Below are positions 53,301 to 64,000 of a DNA stretch of 64,000 bases, piece after piece. The position numbers and the translations under genes are program-made. Below the pieces are notes generated by a model. The model was not told the DNA's origin. It saw only the letters and a program-made list of their open reading frames with translations, and searched no databases. This stretch comes from Eleginops maclovinus (lineage: Eukaryota > Chordata > Actinopteri > Perciformes > Eleginopidae), in assembly GCF_036324505.1 (NCBI RefSeq), contig NC_086363.1, forward strand, positions 5,646,655 through 5,710,654, given 5' to 3'. Each line of letters starts with the position of its first letter. Position 1 is the first letter of the stretch.

Positions 53301-56300
53301 CTTTAGGACGTCAGAGAGAATTAATATCAGAATCAGAAATCCTTTATTAGTCCCACAGCTGGGAAATGTACCTTTGTTACAGCAGAAGTAGCATAGCAGG
53401 TAAAAAATAGGCATGGAATAACACAGAATAATTGAAGTGAAAATCCCTGAACCTCATATTAACAGGCTTCAGCACAATGTTGACCCATTTACTGCAGACA
53501 TATTCAGAAGTATTCCATTGAACATCAGTTACAGTTTCCCTGCTTTAAAGATAGTTACAGATTGCATTTCCCCTTGAATTTACACACCATTTTAACATCA
53601 TATTTTTTAAATACGCCTATTGGATGGAGTAAGATGAGAAGATTGATCCTGCTCTCAAATCGTCTTAGCTTACTGTCATTAAGAAAGTGAATAAAAGAGG
53701 TTGAACTATTTGTTTTTAGCTAGGCCCCTCAAACATGCATACATGCAAATATTTCTACAATCACAAAATACCTCCCTCTTATGGAACATTCATAATAACA
53801 TCATGTTCCTATATACCCATTTGAATGTTTTTCTCAGTTATTTTTCCAGCTAATCAGCTTTATTCAAAGAACCATCTGCCAGCTTCACTAACCTGAGGCA
53901 TGAACATATGTTTCTACAGTATGTGGAATCATCTTTATAACCTTTGACTCCCAACTTCTCTTTCTCTCTCCCAGGAGGGGGGAGGAACTGTGGTGTTCAC
54001 GAGCTCATCTGTGCAAGAAAAGGTAAAGCCATATTTACAGCCGAGCACTGCACTTGTGTTTCCGCATTAAAAGGATGGTTCAGATTGTTTGAAGCAGCAT
54101 TGTAGGAGGCACTTATCCATAGTCAGTGTTTTACCTACAGGGGAGAGCGGTTGTAACGCCTTGTACTGTGGACGGGGGCAGCAGCAAAATGTAATTTAGC
54201 CACCTTAAAGAAACAATATTAGTTGAACTGTATGTTATATTTAGAGTATTATTAACATTTAAACACCAAAGTAACACAATAACACTAACAAACTAACCTA
54301 TCGTGGCAAGGGGTAGACCAGCACCTTACAGTCGGGTGGCTTTGAAGAGAGAGGTAACCATTTCAGTTTCCCATCAAAAAAATGATGGCAAGGTAAAGCA
54401 GGGAAAATATATTACCTATAGCATACACTTAAATGTATATTTATTATTTTAAGGTGGGCCTTTATTTTAGGTATAGTTCAAATGTGTTTTGCTGCTTCCC
54501 TATTGCTTTACATCTGTGCTGGTCTGCTTCTCCAAACTGGTGCCGTACTGATCGCCATCTACTGTAGAAAATACACAGACTGTGGATAAGTACCTCATTA
54601 ATCCCTGCTTCAAACAACCAGAACTAGTAGTATTTTACGTGTGTGTTTGTTTTGATCCTGCATAATGCTGTACATGCTTTGTAGTACTTCACAACATTAC
54701 TTTAAAAGCAAACAGATTGCTACACCCAGGTTTACCTGAGGTTTGGTGGAAACAACGTGTTTCTAGATAGACTACTGAAAGCATAATGACCGTGTTTGAA
54801 TTATGCACGCCGTATCAAGTTTTGGTTTACTTCAGCAAAAGAAGGCAGCTGTGTGTTCATGATTTATTCAGCGGCAAAGGTTTTGTTTCGTTTCAGAAGA
54901 CCATGTGTAAGCAATATTTCCAGATTGCCTACCTACTTTTTAAACAAGCACACCCAGAAGCCAATGTAAAAATGCACTGATCCAAAAGCTTAAAAGTTGG
55001 GTAAGTAAATAGACTTATACATTCATAGATCATTTGTGCCCACAATGAGAATATTTGTATCGCAAATATGTAAAACAATAGCAGAGTCATTTGTTTCCCT
55101 TCTTTCTATGCCAGAAAAACAATTCATCTAAATGAACTCCGGTTTCTCTGAGGGTATTGTTCATTTGCTTGTTTGCACTTTGAATGGTTCAGCTGCTGTG
55201 TTTGTTGTTTGTTAGTCAGCTTGCTGAAGTCATTACGTGGTAGAAAAAGAGCAGATTGAATCCTGAGGCTCAGTTCAGAATCCTGGGTTCAGCATCAGTT
55301 CACACATCATGAAAAAAACCACAGATCTATGTTTTCTTGTTCATTCTGTTCAGACAGATAGAAAGAAAGAGAAGCGGCTGAGAGAAAAACAAATGAAAAT
55401 CTATTTTAATCTGCTCTGCTTTAAAAACAAATATGAGCCTCTCTTGATAATCATGGGTTTTATATCAGAAATATAAGTGATTGCTGATTGAGAAGCTCGC
55501 TATCACTCCATTTTCCAGTGTACATTGATAGAGGCATCAGGTTACCTCAGGTTAGCTAAATTATTCAGCTCCTGTTGACATTTACAGAGCAGGGCCACAT
55601 ATGAAGTGTCTTCACACTCAGGGCCATGAGCTGCTCATTTCGACAACCCGCCCCTGTGCCCGGTGATCGCAGAGGTCATTCTGGCTCAACCACCACAACT
55701 GTCTGCAGTGAGAGTTGATACGTAAGCCTGGAAAGTGCTGGCACGGAGTTAAGTGTGAGGGATTTATTTCATGTTGGATTAATTCAGAGCAGGAGAACTT
55801 TGTTTTTTCCCCTCTTCTTAGATCATTTACTATCTATAGCAGCAGAATAGTGCTTTTGTGGAACAGCTGGCATTTAAGAGGATATTCATTTAGGGAAGGT
55901 AAGCTCCTGCCGCCACATCACCTCTCGTATCTCTCTCCTACTTCTCTTGCCATTCTTGGGAGTTTAGCATTCGTCACTTTGGCAGGTCTGCGGCAGCACT
56001 AGTTGTCAGGCTGCAGTGGTCTCTGCCTGTTGCCATGGTGAAAAAGTCCATAAGTTCAGTCTGTAGTCGGGAGGGGTGAGAAACTATGACTCTTATTTTT
56101 CTCTCCTGCGCTCTCATTTGTGCTCTTTGGGAAATGCAATTTAATCAGTGACAGGTGATGGTTGTTTCTGAAATGAGTGCCGGCTATAAAACACATTATA
56201 CTACATTTGGCCAGCATTACCATTGCTTTTCTTATATATATATATACACACACATTTAATTATAGGGCTGCTACCTACACATTATTTGATTATCAATTTG

Positions 56301-59300
56301 TCTGCTGCATATTTTCTTAATCAATCAATTCACTGTGTCTATAAAATGTCTAAAAATTGTGAAAAAATCTACTTATGTTACCTAAATCCAGGTTTATGTT
56401 TTTTTAATACTATGAATACAGAATTTTCAACACATGAGACAAAAAGGACAGCAAATCCTCATAACTGCCAGGGGACTGAGGAGGTATATAAGCTTTTAGC
56501 TATATTACTGTATGATGCATTCAAAGTTAAGTCCTGTAATGAAATGAAGTATTATGGATGTGATCGCTCTCAGATTATCTTGTAAATAACTCAAATAAAG
56601 AAACTGGGACTTGGACGTTTTGGGCAATTTTGCTTAAAAATGTAAATTCTGATTCAAACAATGCAAATAAATATCACAAATAACATTTAAAGGCATAATC
56701 TTATACGATATCATATGCCAGAATGACCCTCTTGTAGGTACTTAGCTGCACTAATAACTGTTTTCATAGTGATACCAACTCAAATGTCATCAACAGAAAA
56801 CAATCAGCCAATTCTGCTTGCTCTCCCGAAGCATTTTAGCGCCTTTCAGCTCATTGTTTTGGTTATATGGTTCACAATGCTATCACTATTGTTTGGTTTT
56901 CCAACACAGCAAGCAGTAAAGGAAACTTCCCCTGTAAACAGGTGACACACAATGTTAGCAACTAGCTGGTGAACTTAGAGAAGCATTCATATGCTAGAGA
57001 GTCGCATATTCCCCCGGTGGAGGCTAATAGACACTTTAAAAGAATGAATATTGGATTCTCTGCGTGGCCAGAAACACGACTCAAAATGAATGCTTATATT
57101 GCAAGAGAGAAAGGTTAAGAGCGAAAAAGGCTTGAAGACAAGGACTAACTCTTGGTAGCTACAGTGTTAGCGTCCCATTTACATCCAATGCAGAGCAAGC
57201 CTATACTCTGATAGAATCCAGCATTGAGATATACACAGTGGACATGCTAGTTATGCTAGTTTTTTCTAACATATCCTGTCACAAACTAATGTAGCAATTC
57301 CAACTCTTGGCCTTGGAAGTAACCGAGTCTTTCTTGCAGTTAGTAAGCTAATTAGCTGGAAATGCTAACATCTGCGGCCTATTGTAGAGCAAACAAACAC
57401 ACTTGAATCCATTCCTTAGAGCTTTTATTCTTGGTTTTGGTCCACCGAAGCACTGTGGAAATGTATAGCACTCCTACGGTTGCTAAGCTACCATTGGAAC
57501 ATGGTCGCTCAAGGGACAGGTTTAGTAAACAGTCAATAGAAAAACACCTGTGTGGGCGTTCAAAGCCTTAAAGATTGGTGACCCTAATAAAAAACTGAGG
57601 GATTCATTGTCGAAAATGTCAACTGTGGGATCATAAAGACTGTATTATGTGGTAAGAAACAAGACAGCACATATTACAGAGATTTGATTTACAAGCTGCC
57701 CTTTTTCACTGGGGCATTTGGTCTTTAGAAATACCGTTCATGCTTCATTGTCCATAAAACTTCTCCTTTTCTCCAGCTATTGCGTTGTGGCGTGTCTGCG
57801 TTTTAACACATGAAGTGCAGGCCCGGTGCGGTTTGGCTGGTTTAGTCCACATTTCATTCAGATACAGCCCCTTTGAGGTTCTCATAAAAATAGCACATCA
57901 GCAGCGCAGAGCAGCATGGTTACATGCAGTATGGTTGGCCTACATACACTGCTGTAGACTGTGTGGTGCGCCTTTGAAGTCGAACAAACACTGACTGTTT
58001 AAAAACACAATATGCTCCGCTGACACTGTTTGATTCCGAAATAAGATGCTTATCATCAATGAGGTTGAAAAAGTGGGGCTCGAAAAACCTTTCTTTTTTA
58101 GTTTAAATTTGATGCCAACTACGCTTGTATTTCTTTGTCATTTTTCTCAAGATTACAAGAAATGTAAGTGGTACATTCCTCTATGATCAGTATTATGTTT
58201 GTCTAATTTTTACATTATCTTTTTTTCCTGTCTGTCCTTCCTTCCTCCCCCCTCTCTTCTTCCCTCCCTTTATTTCTGTTTCCTCCTCAGTCTCTCCTGA
58301 GCTTCTGGGTGTCCTGTCTTCCATTGCAGCCTTCATGGCGTTGATGGCTCTGTTTTTTCTTTACCTCAGCAACAAGCTGTCAGTGGCGAGTCCTGATGAC
58401 CTGTCACATCTCAACGGGTTAAAGAGCAGCCAGCCAGGTACTCATCACACACACAGACCAACCACAGTGGCTGCTTTCACACACATTAGGATGATCATTC
58501 GGTTATTGTGTGCAAAACATGTCCTCTTCCAAAGAAAAACTGAACATGTACAGAACGGAGCACAGGCAGGACCTCAGGGAAAACAGACACGAACACTTAG
58601 ACAGACAGGCCTGTATAGTGCCGGGACTAATTACATTAACAAGAAACAGCTGAGGGCAGGTAAAGGCACAGGGGCAGCAAGGAGCTCACACACAGGTGGA
58701 AAGAATCAGGGGAATTACAAAGGTGGGAAAAAACACACAAGGACAGGAAGTAAAACCAGACAAGACACAAAGAAAAATAACCTTTCAAAATAAAACAGGA
58801 AACGTCAAACACAAAAACTAAGCTCATGACAAGTTCATCACTTTATTCCTTATCTGGTTGCATCATCCAGAGTACCACAAAAAAAAGGCCCCCCTCCTTT
58901 TATAGAGAACAATGAATAGAGATCCAGTTATGTAGGGGTAGGGGCAATAATATCCAATCCTATACGCATAATGAATCACAAATGTTTTTTCTGATTCATT
59001 TATAATTCAGGTGAATAACTTTGGGGTCACTGTTGATGATGTTGTTGCTGTTTTGCAGGTGGTTTCCATTGCTACAGTTAAAATCCTGCAGTATTAATAT
59101 TATTATATCTGTTTCCATAACAGCCCAGCTGCTACTTGCTGACAATCAATAACTTTTGTATTGATCAAAAAGTTTGTTGTTATTCGATAAAAACCCAAAA
59201 GATTGGGAGACAGGATCCAAAATGAGAATGGATCTGCATGGGATGGAGCAAGCAAAATTTACAAAATGGGAAACACAGAGTCTGAAATAAACAGTTAGAA

Positions 59301-62300
59301 TCTGGGGAGAAACCCTGAGAATGAGAAAAAATGTCTTTAAGTTGAGTAAAGAAGTTTGAACCGCTGCTACGCCAGGTTCATAAATGAATCTAAGTTTTAT
59401 TCTGTAACACTATAAGAGAGTCCTTGTTTCGAAACATGTACAACGATAGGTTTAGTATGCACATGTTGATCTCAGCTCACATTGTAATGCTGGCTCTACA
59501 CCCTGCTAACAACCACATGTCCGTGTCAGCACCTCTGATGAGATAATCTAGCGTCCTGCGTGCTGACGGGATCCCTGCCAGAGAGATGGCCTTCTTCAAA
59601 AGCTTCCAGCAGAACCTCCCCACTGTCAACATTTCCTCCCTCTTGGACTCGGTCACCAGCCGCGTGGACGACCTGGCCACAGCCGTCAGCGATGCCACGT
59701 ACGCCGTCAGCGACCAGCTCAGTGAGCAGGTCACCACCATCATCAACAAGGTGGACGATGGGGAGATTAACGGGCAGGAGTCTGGTCAGGCTTCCACAGC
59801 ACAGGAAGGAGGAAGCAAGGCCAGCAACACAGGATCAAAGACCAACCAATCCGTCGAAAACAACGAGGCTGAGTCCGCTCAGAACCAGCTAGAGTGGGAG
59901 TGGAGGGACGGATGCTGGCGAGTTAAAAAGACAGAAGTTGAGTTAGAAGAGGAAGAAAAGAGGAAGAAAGAGGAGAAGGAGCTGATGGAGAAGAAAGAGC
60001 AGAGGAGGAGAGAAAGGAGAGAAAAGCAGCTTGAGAAAGAAGTCAAGGCACAGAAAGACAAAGACGAATCCCATGATGGCGATAAAGAGGAAAATGCTTT
60101 AGAGAAAACAGATTTCGGACAAAACAGAAAGGCGAGTGATGGCGGAGACGTTACAACTCAGACAAAAGAGAATGATTGTGAAGAATCACCTCATCCTAAA
60201 CAGATAAAGGAAAAAGAAGACAGAGGAGAAGAGAAAGAGGTGGCGGACAGCTTTGAGAGAGAGGGGGATGACGAGGAAGAAGCTGAAGTTACAAAGTCTT
60301 CATCAACAGGGAAAAAGAAGAAGTCTGACAAGAAGAAGAAGAAAAAAACAAAGGAGGATAGGAAGAATTCAGATGAAGCCTCAGAGGTGGAGAAAAAGAA
60401 GGAGAAAGGGAAGAAGAGCAAGAAGAAAAAGAAAGCAAACAAAGGTTAGATGGTGTGCTGCTTCTATTTCACCGCCTCAGTCTCTTCTCTTTTCTGCTTT
60501 CAAACTAAATACTTGGATTCTTAAACTGAAATTCTCCTTTCCAGCGTGCTGTTTGTGAGTTCCAGCATCTGCCTCTTCGTTCCTGTCTCCCGCATTTATT
60601 ATAAACGCTGCACACATTGTGTTTTGTGAGAGAAATGAAATGTTTGAACAAGAGTCTCCGTGTTTTCTGTCCAGAGGGAGTTTTATCAGACAGTGAGGAG
60701 GAGAAAGGGCCCGAGGACATGGCTCCACAGAACACGACTTCAGCATGGAGCAACAAAAGCAAACAGTCCACAGAGCAGGGAGGCTACAGCAGTGAGGCCT
60801 CCAGCGGGCGAGGTGAGATTGAAACAAAATGTTATTTAACTCGAGGAGTACATACAGTGTAGAACATAAAACATTGAAGGTCACAAAACACACAGACACA
60901 CTTCCAAAGTATTACAACATAAATAAAACCATGAAGGACTGCAAACAAGATAGTGTAATTTTGATTGAAGAAAACAGCAGTAATATAATGCAATAAGGAC
61001 AATAAATGTTAGATGTAACACTATTATGAGATATTACACTTCCTGCTTCTCAAATGACTGACTCACCCCCTAAATGTTATTTCAAAGCATAGTCTCACAT
61101 TGTGGCAAATACCCTTGTTTACATTCTTGCAGTCAGATATAAGAGAAGAGTTATACCATATTTCCAGAGATGTTTGACTCATTGTAAACCATTGTGTATT
61201 TTTCCAACAATCCATTTAACATATATTGCTGCATCATTACATCAAATGACATAAACCTATAAAACTTTGGAAAGTTTAAAATAAAAACAAGTATTTGAGT
61301 TGAATTAATCCAGGCTGTATTGCTTCAAAAAGATGGGCTCGCTCATGGGTGCGGCATAGTTTAAGAGGTTAACCCAACTCTCTGGTCGACTGTATGTTGC
61401 ATACATAATGAATTTCTCTGCAGAGCACAGTGCGTCTCCGGTAACACTCCTCTCTCGTCTCACGTTACTCCCCGTCTGTCCCCTCTCTGTCACTGTCCTG
61501 AAAGCAGCCAACAGCATCCAGAGAATAAAGAAGAACTCGTCCCTTGGCGAGCCCCGGCCTCCTCCCTACCAGGACGAGGGCTCGACGGGGCGCGTGTCCT
61601 CTCGATCACGGTCAGAGCGAGGGGTCCGGAGGGGGTCGTCTGCGCAGCGCTGCGACAGCCCCCGCTGCTCCAGTGAGGCCAGCGCTGACCAGGACACTGA
61701 GAGCTACCTCAACAAAAACTGTGAGGAGGACATCCCCAGTGACAGCACGGCTGTCCTGGGACCAGAGGTGGGGTCAAAGCTTTGTCATTAATCAGCACAC
61801 AGTAATATATGTCATACTTACCCCTATACCTGTCTGCAGTTCACCGTAACCTGGTGTTAAAAGCCCTCCTTAATGCCAGCTTATACAATATTTATGTTAA
61901 GACCACAACTGTAATTAAATGATTTGTTTACTGTGAAAATGGTGCTTAGGTTACAGTGTCAGTTACAGTTCAGGTCCTCTCAACGTAAGGAGGCAAGGGG
62001 ATGGGGGATGCACCTGTTTAGAAACAACAAATACACCAGTATGTTTCTACAGAATAGCTTAAATCAAGTCTCAAATCTGACTCCTATCATCAAGTATCAT
62101 TATACATTTTTTATCTGGATGCGTCTTGCAAGTTGTTTAGGGTTATTATTTAGAAAAATAAAAACCAGCTAAAAGCAGATACTTATAGGACTTTATTAGG
62201 TAATACTTTACTTGAATCGGTGTTCATAAGACTGACATAACACTGTCATAACCATGACATGACACCTGTCTTAACATTAATGAATACTTATGACAGTTGT

Positions 62301-63398
62301 CGTTAAGTGTCATTCGGTAAGTTATGTCACTTTTGATGCAAAGGTGACATTGTTTGAGAGACAACTTGTCATAAACATGTCATAGCAGACATCCATATAT
62401 GACGGTTTAATGTCGCACTAAGATATCAAGCTAAACGTTTTTCTTAAGTTTGACAGTTAGGTCATAACAAGGACATCTCAAACAATGTCACCTTTGCATC
62501 AAAAGTGACATAACTTACTGAATGACACTTAACGACAACTGTCGTATTCATTAATGTTTAAGACAGGTTTCATGTCATGGTTATGACAATGTTATGTCAG
62601 TCTTATGAACACCCATTCAACTAAGTGTTACCCTTTATTATTTAACGTGAGGGGCTTTTTTTAAACTTTTTATTGCCAAAAAACGTTAGTCTGACCTGTA
62701 CTTGTCGCAAACAGTGCTGAACTTCATCAGGAAACACAAGAGCTTGTGAATGTGGAGGAAAAATATGTCAGATTTGTCTTTTCTTTCTATTTTTCATCGA
62801 GAAAATCCATAAAAACCTACAAGCTTAAAACAGAAAGACAGTGTCAAGAATATTGTGACATAGATTAACTGACCTTATGCTATTCAGGAACAGGGGGAGA
62901 TGATAAAGGTGCCTCTAACACTTTAGATTCCCTCTCTTTACTACTCCTCCGATTCTCTTCTCCACTCAGGACGGTCACCTCCCTACAGCCTACGAGCCGG
63001 AGCCATTTGCCAAATACGGCACACTGGACGTTGCCTTCGAGTATGATTCAGGGGAGCAGTGGTTGGCCGTCACGGTCACCGCAGCGACAGACATCCCCGC
63101 TCTGAAACAGACGGGTAACATCGCGTGGCAGGTCCACCTCGTCCTGCTGCCCACCAAGAAGCAGCGGGCCAAGACGGGGGTGCAGAAGGGGCCCTGTCCC
63201 ATCTTCACGGAGACATTTAAGTTTTCCAGGGTGGAGCAGGACGCCCTCGGGGACTACGCCGTGCGCTTCCGCCTGTACAGCATCAGAAGGATGAAAAAGG
63301 AGAAGGTCCTAGGGGAGAAGGTTTTCTACCTGACTAAGCTGAACCTGCAGGGGAAGATCGCTCTGCCTGTCACCCTGGAGCAGGGCTCTGAACTCACG
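50340..63398 (+). CDS. syt14: synaptotagmin-14, transmembrane isoform (5' part through C2A)
   Basis: Exons 50340-50352, 53975-54022, 58291-58437, 60675-60812, 61508-61767 and 62970-63398 join in phase (345 codons so far). The 13-nt first exon plus exon 2 give MAIDGGGRNCGVHELICARK, matching the start of mammalian SYT14. Residues about 25-46 form a transmembrane helix (ELLGVLSSIAAFMALMALFF). The linker has the conserved 'GYSSEAS', 'PPPYQDE' and 'EEDIPSDSTAVL' blocks. The first C2 domain begins about residue 213 (AKYGTLDVAFEYDS) and includes 'WQVHLVLLP', 'KKQRAKT' and 'FRLYSIRRMKKEK'. SYT14 is a brain-expressed, Ca2+-independent member of the synaptotagmin family linked to membrane trafficking. 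C2A reads much closer to SYT14 than to SYT16. C2B lies beyond the right edge. The 60.7-63.4 kb exons are shared with an alternative N-terminus (59586-60444). Confidence 0.93.
52568..52605. repeat. imperfect (GT)n microsatellite
   Basis: Short GT run with C interruptions in syt14 intron 1. Confidence 0.85.
52854..53236. mobile_element. MITE with GGGGCCCT-type terminal inverted repeats
   Basis: Left end CTTTACGGGGGCCCTGTTATG is mirrored by the reverse complement of the right end, CTTTAAAGGGGCCCTATTATG, giving an inverted repeat of about 21 bp with few mismatches around a 340-bp core. There is no ORF. No confident target duplication is visible. A related fragment is at 2755-2875. It sits in syt14 intron 1. 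Confidence 0.65.
53325..53425. repeat. dispersed repeat with 'tcctttattagtcccaca'
   Basis: Reads 'aatcagaaatcctttattag' then 'tcccacagctgggaaatgta', the conserved end of a dispersed fish retroelement-type repeat; related to the copy at 123-300. Intronic in syt14. Confidence 0.55.
54023..58290. other. syt14 intron 2
   Basis: About 4.3 kb between exon 2 and the transmembrane exon. No supported gene or well-bounded element. The ORFs at 54786-54980, 55715-56002 and 56223-56585 have no recognisable content or splice context. Confidence 0.6.
59586..60444 (+). CDS. syt14: syt14 alternative first coding exon, lysine/glutamate-rich
   Basis: An ATG at 59586 in good context (GAGAGATGG), with an in-frame stop upstream at 59544-59546, opens 286 codons that end at the donor 'AACAAAG|GTTAGA' in phase 1. 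This is the same phase as the transmembrane exon (58437), so both join exon 60675-60812 in frame as G|AG-GGA. The product starts MAFFKSFQQNLPTVNISSLL and continues with an amphipathic-looking segment ('VDDLATAVSDATYAVSDQLS'), a W-rich word (LEWEWRDGCWRVKK), then about 200 residues of charged Glu/Lys-rich coiled coil ending in lysine runs. It has no membrane helix, so this isoform would be a soluble or peripheral protein carrying the C2 domains. If the donor is not used, translation stops two codons later. I do not recognise the segment with certainty in other proteins. Confidence 0.75.
62191..62640. mobile_element. palindromic hAT-type MITE with 8-bp target duplication
   Basis: Element 62199-62632 (434 bp) begins GGTAATACTTTACTTGAA and ends with the inverted counterpart TTCAACTAAGTGTTACC. 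The inverted repeat extends inward about 170-200 bp per arm ('gtgttcataagactgacata' versus 'tatgtcagtcttatgaacac'). It is flanked by identical CTTTATTA (62191-62198 and 62633-62640), the 8-bp duplication expected of hAT transposition. There is no coding capacity. It lies in the syt14 intron just before the C2A exon. Confidence 0.88.
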
Positions 63399-64000
63399 GT
63401 GAGAACACTTTGTACAGTTCTATCCATGCACAGTTTTATCCGAAGCGCTGGGATTCCAACAGTCCAATTAGTAATCAATATAACTTCTTTTAAGACCAGG
63501 AGCAGCAGGAGCTTGAACCATTGGCATTTTTGTGTTATCAAAATAGTTGCTCTTTAAATGTATTAGTCAACTAATTGTTCTAGTTTTAAATGAGTCTTCT
63601 CATTATTTATCAAGGTTCAGTTCTTGTGTTAAAGAATCAGGGTTTCACTTCATCATTCATTGCTACATTTCGCTGGATGACTCAATAGCAATGATAGAGA
63701 TCAGTAAATGGAGGACTGGGGGAGATAAATGTAAAGCCAGGAGATCAACACTTTTTGTGAGTATTTCTGAAGAGAACATAAATACCTGTACCAAATTTCA
63801 AGGCAGTTTATCCAATAGTTATCTCTAGAGATGGGGCTTATCTGTAGAGAAGCCCATAGTGAAATAGGATCAACAATTCCAGGATTACAAAAATCTGTAG
63901 GGTTTAGAAGCAAATTCTGTGCAAAAATATCATGGTAATCAATCTCGATATTTCTGTGTGAATGAAAGTGTTGGAACGCCTGACATCCGTGACTAGAACG
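63399..64000. other. syt14 intron following the C2A exon
   Basis: Begins at the donor 'CTCACG|GTGAGA'. No exon, RNA gene or bounded repeat was recognised up to the window edge; the following syt14 exons (C2B) must lie further right. Confidence 0.6.

Noticed and set aside
58125..58793. 222-aa plus-strand ORF
   Set aside because: It is the syt14 transmembrane exon (58291-58437) with intron sequence read through on both sides; only the exon part has protein-like content and proper splice sites.
59560..59892. 110-aa ORF in a second frame over the syt14 alternative exon
   Set aside because: This frame would be reached by splicing the transmembrane exon to 'CTGCCAG|AGAG' at about 59580, but it terminates before any in-phase donor, while the MAFF frame is longer and ends at a phase-correct donor.

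Overview
The window looks like a percomorph-type teleost nuclear genome. It has intron-containing vertebrate genes, very abundant (CA)n/(TG)n microsatellites, and small Tc1- and hAT-type non-autonomous transposons. Everything here is read from splice signals, reading phase and remembered family resemblance; no search was run.

Layout, left to right. (1) 1177-5243, minus strand: nine 5' exons of a class I cytokine receptor of the gp130/OSMR/LIFR/IL-12Rb2 type. They cover the signal peptide, an Ig-like domain, a cytokine-receptor module with WSDWS, and fibronectin-III domains. The membrane and cytoplasmic part lies off the left edge. (2) 6906-8467, plus: complete two-exon rdh14 (SDR retinol dehydrogenase, 324 aa), head-to-head with the receptor. 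(3) 11183 to about 37182, minus: begain, tail-to-tail with rdh14. Its core has six coding exons (608 aa) including a 29-nt microexon. A candidate upstream coding exon near 37 kb and a candidate alternative first exon near 34 kb would give further N-termini. (4) About 37.3-45.8 kb: gene-poor. (5) 45849-49512, minus: complete six-exon cytosolic 5'-nucleotidase I gene, best matching NT5C1B (361 aa). (6) 50340-63398 and beyond, plus: 5' part of syt14, head-to-head with nt5c1b. Two mutually exclusive N-terminal exon sets splice in the same phase into a shared region ending in C2A; C2B lies off the right edge.

In mammals RDH14 and NT5C1B are close neighbours. Here the begain locus lies between them, so this is a rearranged block. 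The genes do not form a functional unit: begain and syt14 are neuronal/synaptic, rdh14 handles retinoids, nt5c1b AMP, and the receptor cytokine signalling.

I see no convincing new biological system. The most informative observations are the alternative lysine-rich N-terminus of syt14; the layered 5' ends and microexon of begain; a begain splice acceptor sitting directly on a (TG)22 tract; a fold-back Tc1 derivative nested in an older repeat; and two hAT-type MITEs with perfect 8-bp target duplications.
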